From contig DASVCN010000019.1 in NCBI GenBank assembly GCA_036381595.1, positions 1 to 64,000 on the forward strand: a DNA stretch of 64,000 bases, in the 5' to 3' direction. Numbering within the stretch: position 1 is the stretch's first letter; each line of letters begins with the position of its first letter. The notes under the pieces are model-generated. The model was not told the DNA's origin. It did no database searches and saw only the letters and a program-made list of their open reading frames with translations. This stretch comes from Trueperaceae bacterium. GTDB lineage: Bacteria; Deinococcota; Deinococci; Deinococcales; Trueperaceae. Of the stretch, positions 17,142-28,531 are shown in pieces. The position numbers and the translations under genes were made by a program.

Positions 17142-17356
17142 CCGCCCGGCTCTGAGGTTACGGACCCTCGTACTCTTCGCTTCCTGCGACGCCCGTACGA
17201 GGCTCGCCGGGCCGGCCGGCTAACGCCTGCCTACGGCGGTGGACACGGATACTCCTCGAGGTGGAGGGGGACGCCAGTGTTAGGCTATCCTGCGGAAATG
17301 GGTGGCAGGACGCAGGGTTCTGGCCTGCGAGCTGTTCGACGTCATGGAGGCAGGCA

Positions 17357-17913
17357 ATGATTAGTGTCACGGACCTACGTAATGGAACGAAGGTCGAGAT
17401 GGATGGTGGACTCTGGGAGTGTCTCGAGTACCAGCACCAGAAGATCGGCCGCGGCGGAGCGAAAGTGGTCGCCAAGTTCCGCAACCTCGATACTGGCGCT
17501 ATCGTCGAGAGGACGTTCAACTCCGGCGAGAAACTGCAGGATATCTTCATCGACTATCGCACCATGCAATATCTCTACAGCGATGGCGACACCTACACCT
17601 TCATGGACACCGAGACCTACGAGCAGCCGACGCTCTCCCGGCAGCAGATCGGTGACGGCGCCCGTTACCTGACGGAGAATCTCGAGGTGACGGTCGACTA
17701 CTATCAGGGACGCCCCCTCAAGGTGACCCTGCCGAACGTCGTCGAACTGGCCATCGTCGAGACCGACCCGGGGATGAAGGGCGACACGGTCTCGGGCGGT
17801 TCCAAACCAGCCAAGGTCGAGTCGGGCGCCACCGTGCAGGTGCCGCTCTTCATCGATCAGGGTGAGCGGATCCGAGTGGACACGCGCACCGGCGAGTACC
17901 TGGGGCGGGCGTG

Positions 17914-17914
<1 letters not shown>
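17357..17914 (+). CDS. efp: Translation elongation factor P
   Basis: EF-P, 185 residues, binds between the P and E sites of stalled ribosomes and relieves arrest at polyproline stretches. The N-terminal KOW domain (residues 1-63) and two OB domains are complete, ending in the family signature-like IRVDTRTGEYLGRA. The tip of the KOW loop is KIGRGGAKV, placing Arg32 where Escherichia coli has the modified lysine. A GGAGG Shine-Dalgarno sequence 6 bp upstream fixes ATG 17357. Its stop overlaps the accB start (TGATG), so this is the first gene of a long housekeeping operon reaching to 21820. Confidence 0.97.
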
Positions 17915-18393
<479 letters not shown>

Positions 18394-18404
18394 CGCCGAC
18401 CGAC

Positions 18405-19737
<1,333 letters not shown>

Positions 19738-19745
<8 letters not shown>

Positions 19746-20082
19746 GCCGAAGGACCTGGCGATCTCGCCCGACGTCCTCTACGGCATCGCCCAGCTGGCG
19801 CTCGAGGGCGTCGAGGGACTCACCCCTGCCTCGCCGCCACCCCGGGTCGGTGAGATCCTGAGCGGGCGCCGGGCGAAAGGGATTCGCGTCGAACGGCAGG
19901 GAGACAGCGTGCGGGTGAACCTCAACGTGAGCGTCACCTACGGCATGCCCATCCCCAAGGTCGCTGCCCAGGCGCAGGAGGCCGTTCGCGAGGCGGTCGC
20001 TTCGATGACCGGACTCGAAGTGGAGTCGGTGGACGTCTGCGTTGACGCGATCGACCTGCCGGCGGAGATCGCGAGTGGCTAG
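19738..20082 (+). CDS. Asp23/Gls24-family envelope stress protein
   Basis: A 114-residue cytoplasmic protein of the DUF322/Asp23 family. It has the ISPDVLYGIAQLALEGVEGL opening, a central VRVNLNVSVTYGMPIPKVA strand block and the final EVESVDVCVDAIDLP segment. In Firmicutes such proteins are linked to the membrane and to alkaline or envelope stress. In many genomes one lies between accC and nusB, exactly as here. It starts inside the end of accC (ATGAGTGA overlap) and overlaps nusB by 8 bp. Confidence 0.9.
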
Positions 20083-20536
20083 AAGGAGGGCGCGAGAGCT
20101 CGCCTTTCGCACACTCTTCCAGGCGGAGCGGGGGAGCACGCCTGTTCTAGACGTCTGGCGCCAGGTCCGCGAGGAGCTCGCCGAAGAGATCGAAGAGGAG
20201 GCGGACGATCCCTACGGCGACGCTCTGGACCGCGAGGGCATCGGCTTCGCAGAGCGGCTGGTCACCGCCTACGCCGAGCATGCCGCCGAGGTCGACGCTC
20301 GGCTCGAGGCGGCCGTGGAAGGCTGGACCTTCGGCCAGATGAACCAGACCGATCTCAACGTGCTGCGGCTCGCCACTACCGAGATGCTCTACGAGGAGGA
20401 GATCCCCGGCAAGGTGACGATCGAGATGGCAGTGCGTACGGCCAAGAAGTTCGGTGGTGAGGAGTCCGGCCGCTTCGTGAACGGGGTGCTGGCCCGGCTC
20501 TACCGAGACCTCGGCGCCGACAGGAAGGGCAGCTGA
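20075..20536 (+). CDS. nusB: Transcription antitermination factor NusB
   Basis: NusB, 153 residues, binds boxA RNA with NusE (S10) in rRNA antitermination. The all-helical sequence begins ARRRARELAFRTLFQAERG, typical of NusB, and ends with the signature IEMAVRTAKKFGGEESGRFVNGVLARL. GTG 20075 gives the conserved N-terminus. A longer in-frame start would read backwards through the Asp23 gene. An acidic insert (EELAEEIEEEADDP, about residues 28-42) lengthens it slightly compared with the roughly 140-residue norm. Confidence 0.95.
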   Translation: MARRRARELAFRTLFQAERGSTPVLDVWRQVREELAEEIEEEADDPYGDALDREGIGFAERLVTAYAEHAAEVDARLEAAVEGWTFGQMNQTDLNVLRLATTEMLYEEEIPGKVTIEMAVRTAKKFGGEESGRFVNGVLARLYRDLGADRKGS

Positions 20537-20538
20537 GA

Positions 20539-21384
20539 GTGCCGGCCCGAATCCTGGATGGCCGCGAGGCGTCGAAGGCGCTCACTGCCGAGGTTCGCAA
20601 CCAGGTCGAGGGTCTCCCGTACACACCCCAGCTGGTGTTCGTCCGAGCAGGTGACGACCCGGCTAGCGCCTCCTACGTCCGCTCCAAAGCCCGTCTCGCC
20701 GAGCGGGCGGGGATACGCTCCGAGACGAAGGTGCTCGACGCCGGCGTGAGCCAGGAGCAACTCGCTGACCTCGTCGCCGAACTGAACGCCGACGACGAGG
20801 TTGATGGGATCCTCGTCCAGCTCCCCCTGTACGAGCACCTCGAGAGTCAGGGCATCCTCGAAGCGATAGCCCCTAGCAAGGATGTGGACGGTTTCCACCC
20901 GATCAACGTGGGGCGTCTGTGGAGCGGACAGCCGGGGCTCTTCCCTGCGACTCCGATGGGCCTCATCCGCATCCTCGACCATTACCGACTGCCGGTCGAG
21001 GGCCAGCGAGTAGTGATCGTGGGGCGTTCGAACCTGGTAGGCAAGCCGGCGGCAGCACTCTTCCTTAGGCGGAACGCCACGGTGACTGTCGCGCACTCGC
21101 GCACCAGAGAGCTTGCCGAGGTGACGCGCCGGGCCGATATCCTGGTCGCTGCCGCCGGCAAGCCAGGGATGATCACAGGGGAGATGGTGAAAGAGGGGGC
21201 GGTCGTCCTCGACGTCGGTCAGAGCCCGGTCGACGGGAAGCTCCTTGGTGACGTCCACCCTGCCGTCGCCGAGGTCGCCGGAGCCCTCACCCCCACCCCG
21301 GGCGGGACCGGGCCCATGACGGTGGCCATGGTCATCGCGAACACGCTGACGGCGGCGCGGGAACGGCGGGCGGTTCGTGCCTAG
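20539..21384 (+). CDS. folD: Methylenetetrahydrofolate dehydrogenase/cyclohydrolase
   Basis: FolD, 281 residues, is bifunctional: it oxidises 5,10-methylene-THF with NADP and hydrolyses the methenyl product to 10-formyl-THF, feeding purine and formyl-Met synthesis. Motifs include ASASYVRSKARLAERAG with the catalytic Tyr and Lys, VDGILVQLPLYEHL, DVDGFHPINVGRL, the NADP-binding VIVGRSNLVGKPAAALF and the signature PGGTGPMTVAMV. GTG 20539 follows nusB by 2 bp. It overlaps the next gene by 8 bp. Confidence 0.97.
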   Translation: MPARILDGREASKALTAEVRNQVEGLPYTPQLVFVRAGDDPASASYVRSKARLAERAGIRSETKVLDAGVSQEQLADLVAELNADDEVDGILVQLPLYEHLESQGILEAIAPSKDVDGFHPINVGRLWSGQPGLFPATPMGLIRILDHYRLPVEGQRVVIVGRSNLVGKPAAALFLRRNATVTVAHSRTRELAEVTRRADILVAAAGKPGMITGEMVKEGAVVLDVGQSPVDGKLLGDVHPAVAEVAGALTPTPGGTGPMTVAMVIANTLTAARERRAVRA

Positions 21385-21820
21385 TCTGCTCGAGAACGTC
21401 CCGCTTCAGGCCGCGGTCCTCGCCACCGTCATGGCGCAGCTGCTGAAGGTGATCCTGGTGCTGATAACAGAACGCCGGCTGCACCTGGTGAGGTTGCTGG
21501 AAACGGGCGGCATGCCCTCTTCGCACTCCGCGGCTGTTGCCGCCCTTGCCACGAGCATGGGCATCCTCTACGGCTGGGGCAGCGCCTACTTCGCCGTCGC
21601 AGCCGTCTTCGGATCGATCGTCATGTATGACGCCACCGGCATACGGCGGGCCGCGGGGATGCAGGCCGAGCTGATCAACGACCTCGTGAACGAACTCGCC
21701 CACCTCTTCGACGAGGGCTTCCAGCCACAGGCACTCAAGACACTGTTGGGCCACACCTACCCCCAGGTTCTGGTGGGTGCGTTGCTGGGGATAACCAGCG
21801 GGGTCATCGTCTCCTTCTGA
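21377..21820 (+). CDS. Divergent PAP2-family membrane protein (DUF212)
   Basis: A 147-residue protein with four hydrophobic segments, related to PAP2 acid phosphatases. It has GGMPSSHSAAVAALATSMG, equivalent to the PSGH motif, and VMYDATGIRRAAGMQAE, the D-x-x-G-x-R-R-x-A-G-x-Q signature of the divergent PAP2 family. Members probably dephosphorylate lipid phosphates at the membrane, but this is unproved. The start GTG 21377 overlaps folD by 8 bp. The 3' end overlaps the convergent comF gene by 64 bp. Confidence 0.88.
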   Translation: MPSLLENVPLQAAVLATVMAQLLKVILVLITERRLHLVRLLETGGMPSSHSAAVAALATSMGILYGWGSAYFAVAAVFGSIVMYDATGIRRAAGMQAELINDLVNELAHLFDEGFQPQALKTLLGHTYPQVLVGALLGITSGVIVSF

Positions 21821-22473
21821 CCGTCGGGCGGTTCCGCGCTCCTCGGGTTCTGCCCCGCGACCGCCAGCGTGCCAAGAAGAACGGCACTCGCTCCCGCTGC
21901 CTCGAGTACCTCCCGGCACTCGCCGAGCGTGGCGCCGGTTGTGAACACGTCGTCCACGAGCAAGACCGTGCCGCGGGCCGGGGCTAGCGGCCGGAAAACG
22001 CCACTGACGTTGCGGCGCCTTGACACGGCCGAGAGCCGTGCCTGCTGCGGAGTCGCGCGGACCCGGTCGAGCAGCGGTCTCCATGGCACGCCCAGGAGTT
22101 CGGCAAGGGTGCCGGCCAGCAGAGCCGCTTGATCGAAACCCCGCCTGCGCCTCCTGTTCGGGTGGAGCGGCACGTGGGTCAGCAGCCGGGGCCGCCATCC
22201 TCGGCGGGTGACGAGCGTGGCGAGCGCTGTCGCCAGCGGACGCACCAACCTGCGCGCCTGCCCGTACTTGTACGCCCTGACCGCCCGGGCGAGGAAGCCA
22301 CGATAGTAGCCGAGCGCCGCGAGCCCGGGCAGTTCCAATCCGCTGGCCGCCAACTCACGGAGCCTCTCGAGGCAGCCGGCGCAACATCCATCGCGGCCGC
22401 TCCAGTCGCTGCGGCAGACGGGGCAGAGGAGGAGTCCGGCGGCAGCGAGTCGGTCGGGTAGCCGGGGGAGCAT
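21757..22473 (-). CDS. comF: ComF-family phosphoribosyltransferase-like protein
   Basis: A 238-residue protein with an N-terminal zinc ribbon (CPVCRSDWSGRDGCCAGC, residues 17-34). A PRTase domain follows with VPLHPNRRRRRGFDQAALLA and the PRPP-binding loop VLLVDDVFTTGATLGEC. ComF/GntX proteins support uptake of transforming DNA; competence is well known in Thermus and Deinococcus. The C-terminal 25 residues overlap the PAP2 gene on the other strand and look like an unconserved tail. Confidence 0.9.
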   Translation of the reverse strand: MLPRLPDRLAAAGLLLCPVCRSDWSGRDGCCAGCLERLRELAASGLELPGLAALGYYRGFLARAVRAYKYGQARRLVRPLATALATLVTRRGWRPRLLTHVPLHPNRRRRRGFDQAALLAGTLAELLGVPWRPLLDRVRATPQQARLSAVSRRRNVSGVFRPLAPARGTVLLVDDVFTTGATLGECREVLEAAGASAVLLGTLAVAGQNPRSAEPPDGQKETMTPLVIPSNAPTRTWG

Positions 22474-22881
22474 GCTCGAGGGTAGCGGGAGGAGGGGCGG
22501 TTCGGCGTCGGTACTGCGGCCATTACCTACCCCATTCCCTCCCTGGCGGAATGCCCAGTCCTTTTGGGCCCGGGCGGGTATACCCTCTCCGATCCCCTAC
22601 GAAAACGTTTGAATGGAACGAGGGCCCTGCTGGACGCGATCCGCGTTCATGCCCGTCCTCTCCGATCGGCATCGACATCGAAGAAAAGTCCGATGGAGAC
22701 GGAACAACTAATGCAAACGACTTCGTAGGGTCGCGGGAGGGGTGTGCAAGGGGGCAGGCTCGGCTCGCGAAGAGTGGCCATCAAGAGGTTCGCGGTGATC
22801 CCAGCCAACGCCCGGACGCACAGGGAAGCGACTGGGGCGGGCCCGAGAGCGGCCTCCTGGCCGCGCTCTCTCCACCTCAGA
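22474..22881 (-). other. 408-bp non-coding gap between comF and polyprenyl synthetase genes
   Basis: No gene is supported in this stretch; open frames here lack starts, sites and coding bias. It must contain the comF promoter. A perfect palindrome GGGTATACCC lies at 22576-22585. The decamer CTCTCCGATC occurs twice (about 22585 and 22657). A GC hairpin at 22845-22870 just beyond the polyprenyl synthetase stop may act as a terminator, though no T-run follows it. Confidence 0.5.
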
Positions 22882-23907
22882 TCAACTCGTGCGGCTCGCC
22901 AGCGAGTCGAGCAGCCCGACCAGTTCCCGTGCAGCACGTGGATCAGGAGCGCTGGCGAACGCCTCCTCCAGAAGCGACAGTCCGTACCGCGCCCGAGACT
23001 CGGCAACCCCCTGGGCATAGGCGAGCGAGCCCTCCCGCGAGATGAGTCGCAGCAGCGCCTCCACATCCTCCTGCGTGCGTCCATCACGAGCGGCAGCGAG
23101 ACGCGAGATCGCCTCCTGCCTCGCTGCCGAGGAGGCGTGGGCGAAGAAGTGCGCCAAAATCAGCGTCCGCTTCCCTTCGAAGAGGTCGCCCGCGAACTCC
23201 TTGCCATGCGGCAGATCGGGACTGAGGTTGAGGACGTCATCGCGGATCTGGAACGCTACTCCCAGAGCTTCACCGGCGGCGCTGAGCTCGGGAGCCGGTT
23301 CGACCCCCAGCGAGAGGGCGCCCAGACGTAGCGGGCTCACCACCGTGTAGCAGGCCGTCTTGAGTCTCACCATCTCGAGATACTCGGCCTCGCTCACGTC
23401 GAAGCGGCCGGCCGCTACCCACGCCAGGTCGCAGTGCTGCCCTTCGGCGGTGCGGTGAACGAGCCAGAGGAACTCGTCGAGGACCTGCCGGGGCAATGTT
23501 TCGTCGTCCAACAGCAGCTGCCACATGTAGGCGTGGAGACCGTCGCCCACGTTGATCGCCAGGGGGACTCCGACCCTTCGGTGCAGCGTCGGCCGGCCAC
23601 GACGCTCGTCGGAATCGTCCTCGATGTCGTCGTGCACGAGAACCCAGTTCTGGAAGAGCTCTATCGCCGCGGCCGCCGTCAGACCCGCCTGCCAGGGACC
23701 ACCGTGCGCCTGGGTAGACAGGAGGGTGATCTTGGCGCGCAGCCGTTTGCCGCCCCGCTCCGGATAGTCGCGCAGCAGGTCGTAGTAGCGGGAGAGCTCA
23801 GCGACCGGGTGCTCTCGAGGCAGAACGGAGAGGAGGCGCTCGCTCAGCGCCTCCTCCACCATTCCGTCTTCGAGCAGGTCGAACTTCGGGCGCCCGGCCC
23901 CACTCAC
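22882..23907 (-). CDS. Polyprenyl synthetase family protein
   Basis: A 341-residue trans-isoprenyl diphosphate synthase that extends allylic diphosphates with isopentenyl diphosphate. The first aspartate-rich motif is VHDDIEDDSDERRGRPTLH (first Asp pair at residues 93-94). The second is FQIRDDVLNLSPD, where the final Asp of the usual DDxxD is Asn. The substrate-binding GGKRLRAKITLL is present. Candidate products are farnesyl or geranylgeranyl diphosphate; in this phylum they feed menaquinone, undecaprenyl carrier and carotenoids, so the product is undecided. It starts at GTG 23907, directly behind a small membrane-protein gene and downstream of the opp genes. Confidence 0.9.
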   Translation of the reverse strand: MSGAGRPKFDLLEDGMVEEALSERLLSVLPREHPVAELSRYYDLLRDYPERGGKRLRAKITLLSTQAHGGPWQAGLTAAAAIELFQNWVLVHDDIEDDSDERRGRPTLHRRVGVPLAINVGDGLHAYMWQLLLDDETLPRQVLDEFLWLVHRTAEGQHCDLAWVAAGRFDVSEAEYLEMVRLKTACYTVVSPLRLGALSLGVEPAPELSAAGEALGVAFQIRDDVLNLSPDLPHGKEFAGDLFEGKRTLILAHFFAHASSAARQEAISRLAAARDGRTQEDVEALLRLISREGSLAYAQGVAESRARYGLSLLEEAFASAPDPRAARELVGLLDSLASRTS

Positions 23908-23908
23908 C

Positions 23909-24121
23909 TCAGAACACCAGCTCGGTGAGGATCCAGGTAGCCAGCAGGATGCCGGCGATGAAGACGAGCAGGTAGGGAAGAGAGACCTTGTAGGTCCCCA
24001 TTATCAGCTTCCAGACCTCGCCGGGCGTCATACGTTCCCGTCTGCGCCCGGCAGGGCGCTTCTGACGGTCGCTGCCGTCGCTCCCGTCGCCCGACCTCTG
24101 CCCTCGATCGTCTTCCGCCAT
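23909..24121 (-). CDS. Small single-pass membrane protein, unknown function
   Basis: A 70-residue protein. Residues 1-30 are hydrophilic and basic; one hydrophobic helix follows (LPYLLVFIAGILLATWILTE, about residues 48-67). It lies 5 bp after oppF and ends 1 bp before the polyprenyl synthetase start, a spacing typical of a real operon gene. I do not recognise a family. Confidence 0.6.
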   Translation of the reverse strand: MAEDDRGQRSGDGSDGSDRQKRPAGRRRERMTPGEVWKLIMGTYKVSLPYLLVFIAGILLATWILTELVF

Positions 24122-24126
24122 ACGGC

Positions 24127-25143
24127 CTAGGGACGCCGGATGCAGGCCTTGTAGTGGTCCGGATTCGACCCCACCTGCTCGAGGGGCGGCACGACATGAG
24201 CGCAGTCCTCGATGGCGATCGGGCAGCGGGTGCGGAACACGCAGCCAGACGGCGGGTTGATGGGGGAGGGGATGTCGCCCTGGAGGATGATCCGCTCCCG
24301 CTTGATGGTGGGATCCGGGATCGGCACCGCCGAGAGGAGCGCTTCGGTGTACGGGTGAACCGGGTTGGCGTAGAGCTCCTTCGCCGGAGCGATCTCCATG
24401 ATCCGACCCAGGTACATCACTACGACCTTGTCACTGATGTACTCGACGACGCCGAGGTCGTGCGCGATGAAGAGCAGGGTGAGACCCAGCTCCTCCTTGA
24501 GATCCTGGAGCAGGTTGACTACCTGCGCCTGGATCGAAACGTCGAGAGCCGAGACGGGCTCGTCGGCGACGATGAACTTGGGGTCGACAGCGAGAGCCCG
24601 GGCTATGCCGATGCGCTGCCGCTGGCCTCCGGAGAACTCGTGCGGGTAGCGGCGCATGTGGCCCGCCGAGAGGCCCACGCGCTCGAGCAGGTTCGCTACC
24701 TTCGCCTCCCGCTCCTTGCCGCGCGCCAGTCGGTGGATCTGCAGAGCCTCCCCGATGATGTCGCCCACCGTCATCCTCGGGTTGAGGCTGGCGAACGGAT
24801 CCTGGAAGATTATCTGCATCTCCTTGCGGTACTCCCGCATCTGGCTCTTCGAGAGCTTGGCTACGTCGACTCCGTCGAAGAGGATCTCGCCGGCGGTCGG
24901 CTCGATCAACCGCAGGATGCTGCGGCCGGCGGTCGTCTTTCCGCTTCCGGATTCACCGACCAGGCCCACGACCTCGCCCCGCTTGATCGCGAACGAGACG
25001 TCCTCAACAGCCTTGACGTTGGCGACTACCCGAGAGAAGATGCCGCCCCGGATGGGGAAGTACTTCTTCAGGTTGCGAACTTCCAACAGGTTGTCGGTGC
25101 CGGTGACGTGTTCGCTCGAAGGTTGCACGGTCGCCGTGGTCAT
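24127..25143 (-). CDS. Oligopeptide/dipeptide ABC transporter ATPase, OppF/DppF type
   Basis: A 338-residue ATPase: Walker [18 protein letters not shown], signature [15 protein letters not shown], Walker [15 protein letters not shown] and H-loop [10 protein letters not shown]. The C-terminal oligo_HPY domain ends with [16 protein letters not shown], where cysteines resemble the Fe-S site reported in some Opp ATPases. It pairs with the OppD-type ATPase in an importer. ATG 25143 overlaps the oppD stop (ATGA), which is preferred over a frame extending to 25188 inside oppD. Confidence 0.94.
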   Translation of the reverse strand: MTTATVQPSSEHVTGTDNLLEVRNLKKYFPIRGGIFSRVVANVKAVEDVSFAIKRGEVVGLVGESGSGKTTAGRSILRLIEPTAGEILFDGVDVAKLSKSQMREYRKEMQIIFQDPFASLNPRMTVGDIIGEALQIHRLARGKEREAKVANLLERVGLSAGHMRRYPHEFSGGQRQRIGIARALAVDPKFIVADEPVSALDVSIQAQVVNLLQDLKEELGLTLLFIAHDLGVVEYISDKVVVMYLGRIMEIAPAKELYANPVHPYTEALLSAVPIPDPTIKRERIILQGDIPSPINPPSGCVFRTRCPIAIEDCAHVVPPLEQVGSNPDHYKACIRRP

Positions 25144-26153
25144 GCCACCACCTCTTCGGTCAGGTCGATCTCGTTCCAGCGCACGCAACGGACCATGTGA
25201 CCGTTACCGGTGTCCTCGAGCGGCGGGATGGCCTCCTTGCACTTGTCGCGAACGAAGCGGCAACGCGGATGGAAGGCGCAGCCCTCGGGCAGGAAGAGAG
25301 GGTTGGGCACGTTCCCGGGGATCGCTTCGAGTCGCTCCTGGTGGATCGCTGCCTTGTCCACGCGGGGTATAGAGTTGAGCAGGCCGAGGGTATAGGGCAT
25401 CTGCGGTCGGGCGAAGATGTCGTTCACACTTGCCTCCTCGACCGCACGACCGGCGTACATGACGACGACCCGGTCGGCCACCTCGGCCACCACTCCCAGG
25501 TCGTGGGTGATGAACAGGATCGACATGCCGATCTCGCGCTGCAGCTGCTTCATCAGGTCGAGGATCTGCGCCTGGATGGTGACGTCGAGCGCGGTGGTCG
25601 GTTCGTCGGCGATCAGCAGCTTGGGGCCGCAGGAGAGCGCCATAGCGATCATCACGCGCTGCCTCATGCCGCCCGACATCTGGTGGGGATAGTTCCTGAC
25701 CCGCTTGCCGGGTTCGGGGATGCCGACGAGGTCGAGCATCTCCGCGGCCAACTTCATCGCCTGGCGTTTGGACTTGCCCTGGTGGAGCACGATCGCCTCG
25801 GCGATCTGGTCGCCCACGGTGTAAACCGGATTGAGGCTGGTCATCGGCTCCTGGAAGATCATGGAGATGTCGTTGCCTCGGATGCTGCGCATCTCCCTCT
25901 CGCTCTTCTTCACGAGGTCCTGGCCTTCGAAGAGGATCTGCCCATCGGCGATCCGTCCGGGAGGGGAGGGGATGAGGCGCATAACGCTGAGGCTCGTGAC
26001 GCTCTTGCCCGAACCCGACTCGCCTACTACCGCCAGCGTTTCGCCCTTGTCGATGTGGAACGACACGCCGTCGACGGCCTTGACGGTTCCCTCGTCGGTG
26101 TCGAAGTACGTCTTCAGGTTGTCTACTTCAAGCAGCCGTTCGGCTTTGGACAT
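25140..26153 (-). CDS. Oligopeptide/dipeptide ABC transporter ATPase, OppD/DppD type
   Basis: A 337-residue ATPase with Walker [18 protein letters not shown], signature [15 protein letters not shown], Walker [17 protein letters not shown] and H-loop [17 protein letters not shown]. The C-terminal region holds [15 protein letters not shown], the cysteine-containing oligo_HPY end. It forms a heterodimer with the downstream ATPase. It has its own likely promoter (TACAAT at 26184-26179) with an AGGAG ribosome site, separated by 123 bp from the permease gene. Confidence 0.94.
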   Translation of the reverse strand: MSKAERLLEVDNLKTYFDTDEGTVKAVDGVSFHIDKGETLAVVGESGSGKSVTSLSVMRLIPSPPGRIADGQILFEGQDLVKKSEREMRSIRGNDISMIFQEPMTSLNPVYTVGDQIAEAIVLHQGKSKRQAMKLAAEMLDLVGIPEPGKRVRNYPHQMSGGMRQRVMIAMALSCGPKLLIADEPTTALDVTIQAQILDLMKQLQREIGMSILFITHDLGVVAEVADRVVVMYAGRAVEEASVNDIFARPQMPYTLGLLNSIPRVDKAAIHQERLEAIPGNVPNPLFLPEGCAFHPRCRFVRDKCKEAIPPLEDTGNGHMVRCVRWNEIDLTEEVVA

Positions 26154-26178
26154 CGATAGATACGCTCCTAACGCTCAC

Positions 26179-26184
26179 ATTGTA
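26179..26184 (-). promoter_or_regulatory. -10 box upstream of oppD-type gene
   Basis: TACAAT on the minus strand, about 25 bp before ATG 26153, with an AGGAG Shine-Dalgarno in between. No convincing -35 box is seen. It would allow expression of the ATPase pair apart from the permeases. Confidence 0.4.
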
Positions 26185-26276
26185 GCGGACGTCGTGGTCG
26201 GGGGTTCCGGCACCGTCCGCGCGGACGGCCTCACGATTACGGTGACCGGCGTGAAGTCGAACGATGCGACGCCGCA

Positions 26277-27470
26277 TCAGCGCCGCTTCCTCGGATCGAG
26301 GGCGTCACGAAGGCCATCGCCGACGAGGTTCCAGGTAAGGACGGCCAGGAAGATCGGGATGCCGGGGATGAGAAGCCAGGGCACGAACTGGATCGAGATG
26401 CCGCGCGCGGTGGCGTCGCGGAGCATGAGCCCCCAGCTGGCCGAGTCGAGCTCGCTGGGGCCGAGCCCCAGGAAGGAGAGGCCCACCTCGGCGAGGATGA
26501 ATCCCGGGATGGCCAGGGTGAGGCTCACGATCACGTAGGAAGCGGTAGCCGGCAGAAGATGGCGCCACAGGACCCTCGTTTCGCTCGCCCCCAGCGCCTT
26601 GGCGGCGGCGGCGTAATCCAGTTCGCGGATCGACAGCACCAACCCGCGGATGACCCTCGCGAGCCCGCCCCAGCCGACGAAGCCGAGCACTATGACGATC
26701 ATCAGGAACGTCTGGGACGAGGTCATCTCGAGCCCGAACGCCTGTGCCAGCGGGTTCTGCGGGTTGCGGAGCAGCGACGCCAACACGATCAGCAGGAACA
26801 GGTCGGGGATCGCGGCGAACACCTCGACCAGCCGCATTATGAAGTCGTCCACCCAGCCGCCGTAGAAGCCCGCCAGGCCACCCATCAGGAGGCCTAGGAA
26901 GAGCGAGACCCAGACCGCAAGGAGGCCGATGGTCAGCGACACCTGGCCCCCGTAGAGGACCCTCGAGAAGACGTCCTTGCCGAGGCCGTTCGCCCCCCAC
27001 AGGAAGATCCGCGCGGGATCGTCGACCCCGAACAGGTGCAGGTCGCTCTCCCAGATCCCGAGGATCGTGTAGGTGGCCTCGGGCCGGTGCACGAAGAACT
27101 TGATCGGGTAACGCTGCGACCTGTCCTCGACGTAGATCCGCTGGCGCGTTACCGGATGCCGTTCGGACTCCGTGTTGTAGATGTACGGCCTGGTGAGGCG
27201 TCCGGTGTCCGGATCGGTCCAGTAGATGTTGGTGGGCGGGTGGAACGAGGTGACCGGGAAGCGCCGGTACTCGTTCAGATCGTACGGAGCCAGGAACCCC
27301 GCGAAGATCGTCACGATGTACATGAAGATGAGGATGCCGCCGCCTATGAGAGCCGCCTTGTGTCTGCGGAACTGCTCCCAGACGATCCTCGCCTGGCTCT
27401 TGCTCTCACGCTTGAGGAGCGGTCCGGCGTCGACGGCGCCCACGTTCGAATCTCTTTGGATGTCGCTCAT
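26277..27470 (-). CDS. Oligopeptide/dipeptide ABC transporter permease, OppC/DppC type
   Basis: A 397-residue inner-membrane permease. One helix (AALIGGGILIFMYIVTIFAGFL, about residues 35-56) is followed by an unusually long periplasmic segment (about residues 57-165) rich in Arg, Tyr and Pro. The BPD_transp_1 core has five helices. The coupling-helix EAA motif reads AAAAKALGASETRVLWRHLLPA. The ending DALDPRKRR is typical of DppC. ATG 27470 is taken; a longer frame to 27638 only mirrors the oppB coding sequence. It follows oppB by 8 bp. Confidence 0.93.
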   Translation of the reverse strand: MSDIQRDSNVGAVDAGPLLKRESKSQARIVWEQFRRHKAALIGGGILIFMYIVTIFAGFLAPYDLNEYRRFPVTSFHPPTNIYWTDPDTGRLTRPYIYNTESERHPVTRQRIYVEDRSQRYPIKFFVHRPEATYTILGIWESDLHLFGVDDPARIFLWGANGLGKDVFSRVLYGGQVSLTIGLLAVWVSLFLGLLMGGLAGFYGGWVDDFIMRLVEVFAAIPDLFLLIVLASLLRNPQNPLAQAFGLEMTSSQTFLMIVIVLGFVGWGGLARVIRGLVLSIRELDYAAAAKALGASETRVLWRHLLPATASYVIVSLTLAIPGFILAEVGLSFLGLGPSELDSASWGLMLRDATARGISIQFVPWLLIPGIPIFLAVLTWNLVGDGLRDALDPRKRR

Positions 27471-27478
27471 CGGATCAC

Positions 27479-28480
27479 CTAGTTGTAGCGGATCCGCGGA
27501 TCCACCACGGCCAGGAGCAGGTCGGAGAGCAGGTTGCCTACCATCAGCAGTAGGGAGGAAACCACCAGCAGCCCCAGCACCACGTAGATGTCCTGGCGCT
27601 GGATGGCGAACAGGAAGGTGGGCGTTATGCCGGGCCACGACATCACGACCTCGACCAGCCCGGCACCGCCGATGAGCGCCGGTAGGATCCCGCCGATGCC
27701 GGCGATGAACGGGATGATCGCCGGACGCAAGGCGTGCTTGTAGGTGACCGTTCTGTCACCGAGACCCTTGGCGCGCGCCGTGCGGATGAAGTCGCTCTCC
27801 AGATACTCGAGCATCTGCCCTCGTAGGACCCGTGTGAAACCGGCCATCCCGGCGGTCGCCACCACGAAGGCCGGGATCAGCATGTGCAGGAAGATGTCGT
27901 AGCGCTTCTCCCAGAAGCCCATCTGCAGCCAGCCGCTGCTGGTCATGCCGGCCACCGGAAGCAGAACTTCGTTGTAGCCGAATGCGTCGCGGGTGAAACC
28001 GCGCAGGACGAAGAGCATGAGGACGATGACCTGTGCGAAGAAGAAGTTCGGGATCGCCAGGCCGAAGTACGAGAAGGCGCTCACAACCTGGTCGCCCACC
28101 GAGTACTGGCGAACGGCCGAGTAGACACCGGCGGGAATCGCCACCAGCCAGAGCATCACGATCGACATCGCGACGAGTCCCATCGAGTTCTTGATGGGTC
28201 GGGAGATGACGTCGGTCACCTCCTGGTTGCTGGCGAACGAAACGCCCAGGTCCCCCTGGAAGATGCTTCCCATCCAGCGGATGTACTGGACCGTCCAGTG
28301 CTGGTCCAGTCCGTACTGAGCCCGCATACGGGCGAGCGTCTCGGGCCTGATGTTGGGCTGCAGGGCCAGTTGGGTGAAATAGTCACCCGGCACCAGCTGG
28401 CTGATAACGAACGCCAGCAGGGTGGCGCCGAGGAATGTGGGGATGAGGTGAACGAACCTCCGGACGATGAACGGGAACAA
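27479..28480 (-). CDS. Oligopeptide/dipeptide ABC transporter permease, OppB/DppB type
   Basis: A 333-residue permease starting LFPFIVRRFVHLIPTFLGA at TTG 28480, with six helices and the EAA motif RTARAKGLGDRTVTYKHALRPA. The start is set by a perfect AGGAGG (28488-28493) 7 bp upstream; the frame above it runs through the terminator hairpin and is not coding. Segments PGDYFTQL, MRAQYGLDQHWTVQYIRWM and GDLGVSF are the family's conserved N-terminal periplasmic region. It is the first permease gene after the binding-protein terminator. Confidence 0.93.
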   Translation of the reverse strand: MFPFIVRRFVHLIPTFLGATLLAFVISQLVPGDYFTQLALQPNIRPETLARMRAQYGLDQHWTVQYIRWMGSIFQGDLGVSFASNQEVTDVISRPIKNSMGLVAMSIVMLWLVAIPAGVYSAVRQYSVGDQVVSAFSYFGLAIPNFFFAQVIVLMLFVLRGFTRDAFGYNEVLLPVAGMTSSGWLQMGFWEKRYDIFLHMLIPAFVVATAGMAGFTRVLRGQMLEYLESDFIRTARAKGLGDRTVTYKHALRPAIIPFIAGIGGILPALIGGAGLVEVVMSWPGITPTFLFAIQRQDIYVVLGLLVVSSLLLMVGNLLSDLLLAVVDPRIRYN

Positions 28481-28531
28481 CCGATAGCCTCCTGGGGGCC
28501 GACCTATAGAACCTGCACGGGCCAGATCCGC

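Noticed and set aside
22551-23045. Open frames in the comF-polyprenyl synthetase gap.
   Set aside because: Low coding bias, no ribosome site and overlap with the synthetase end.
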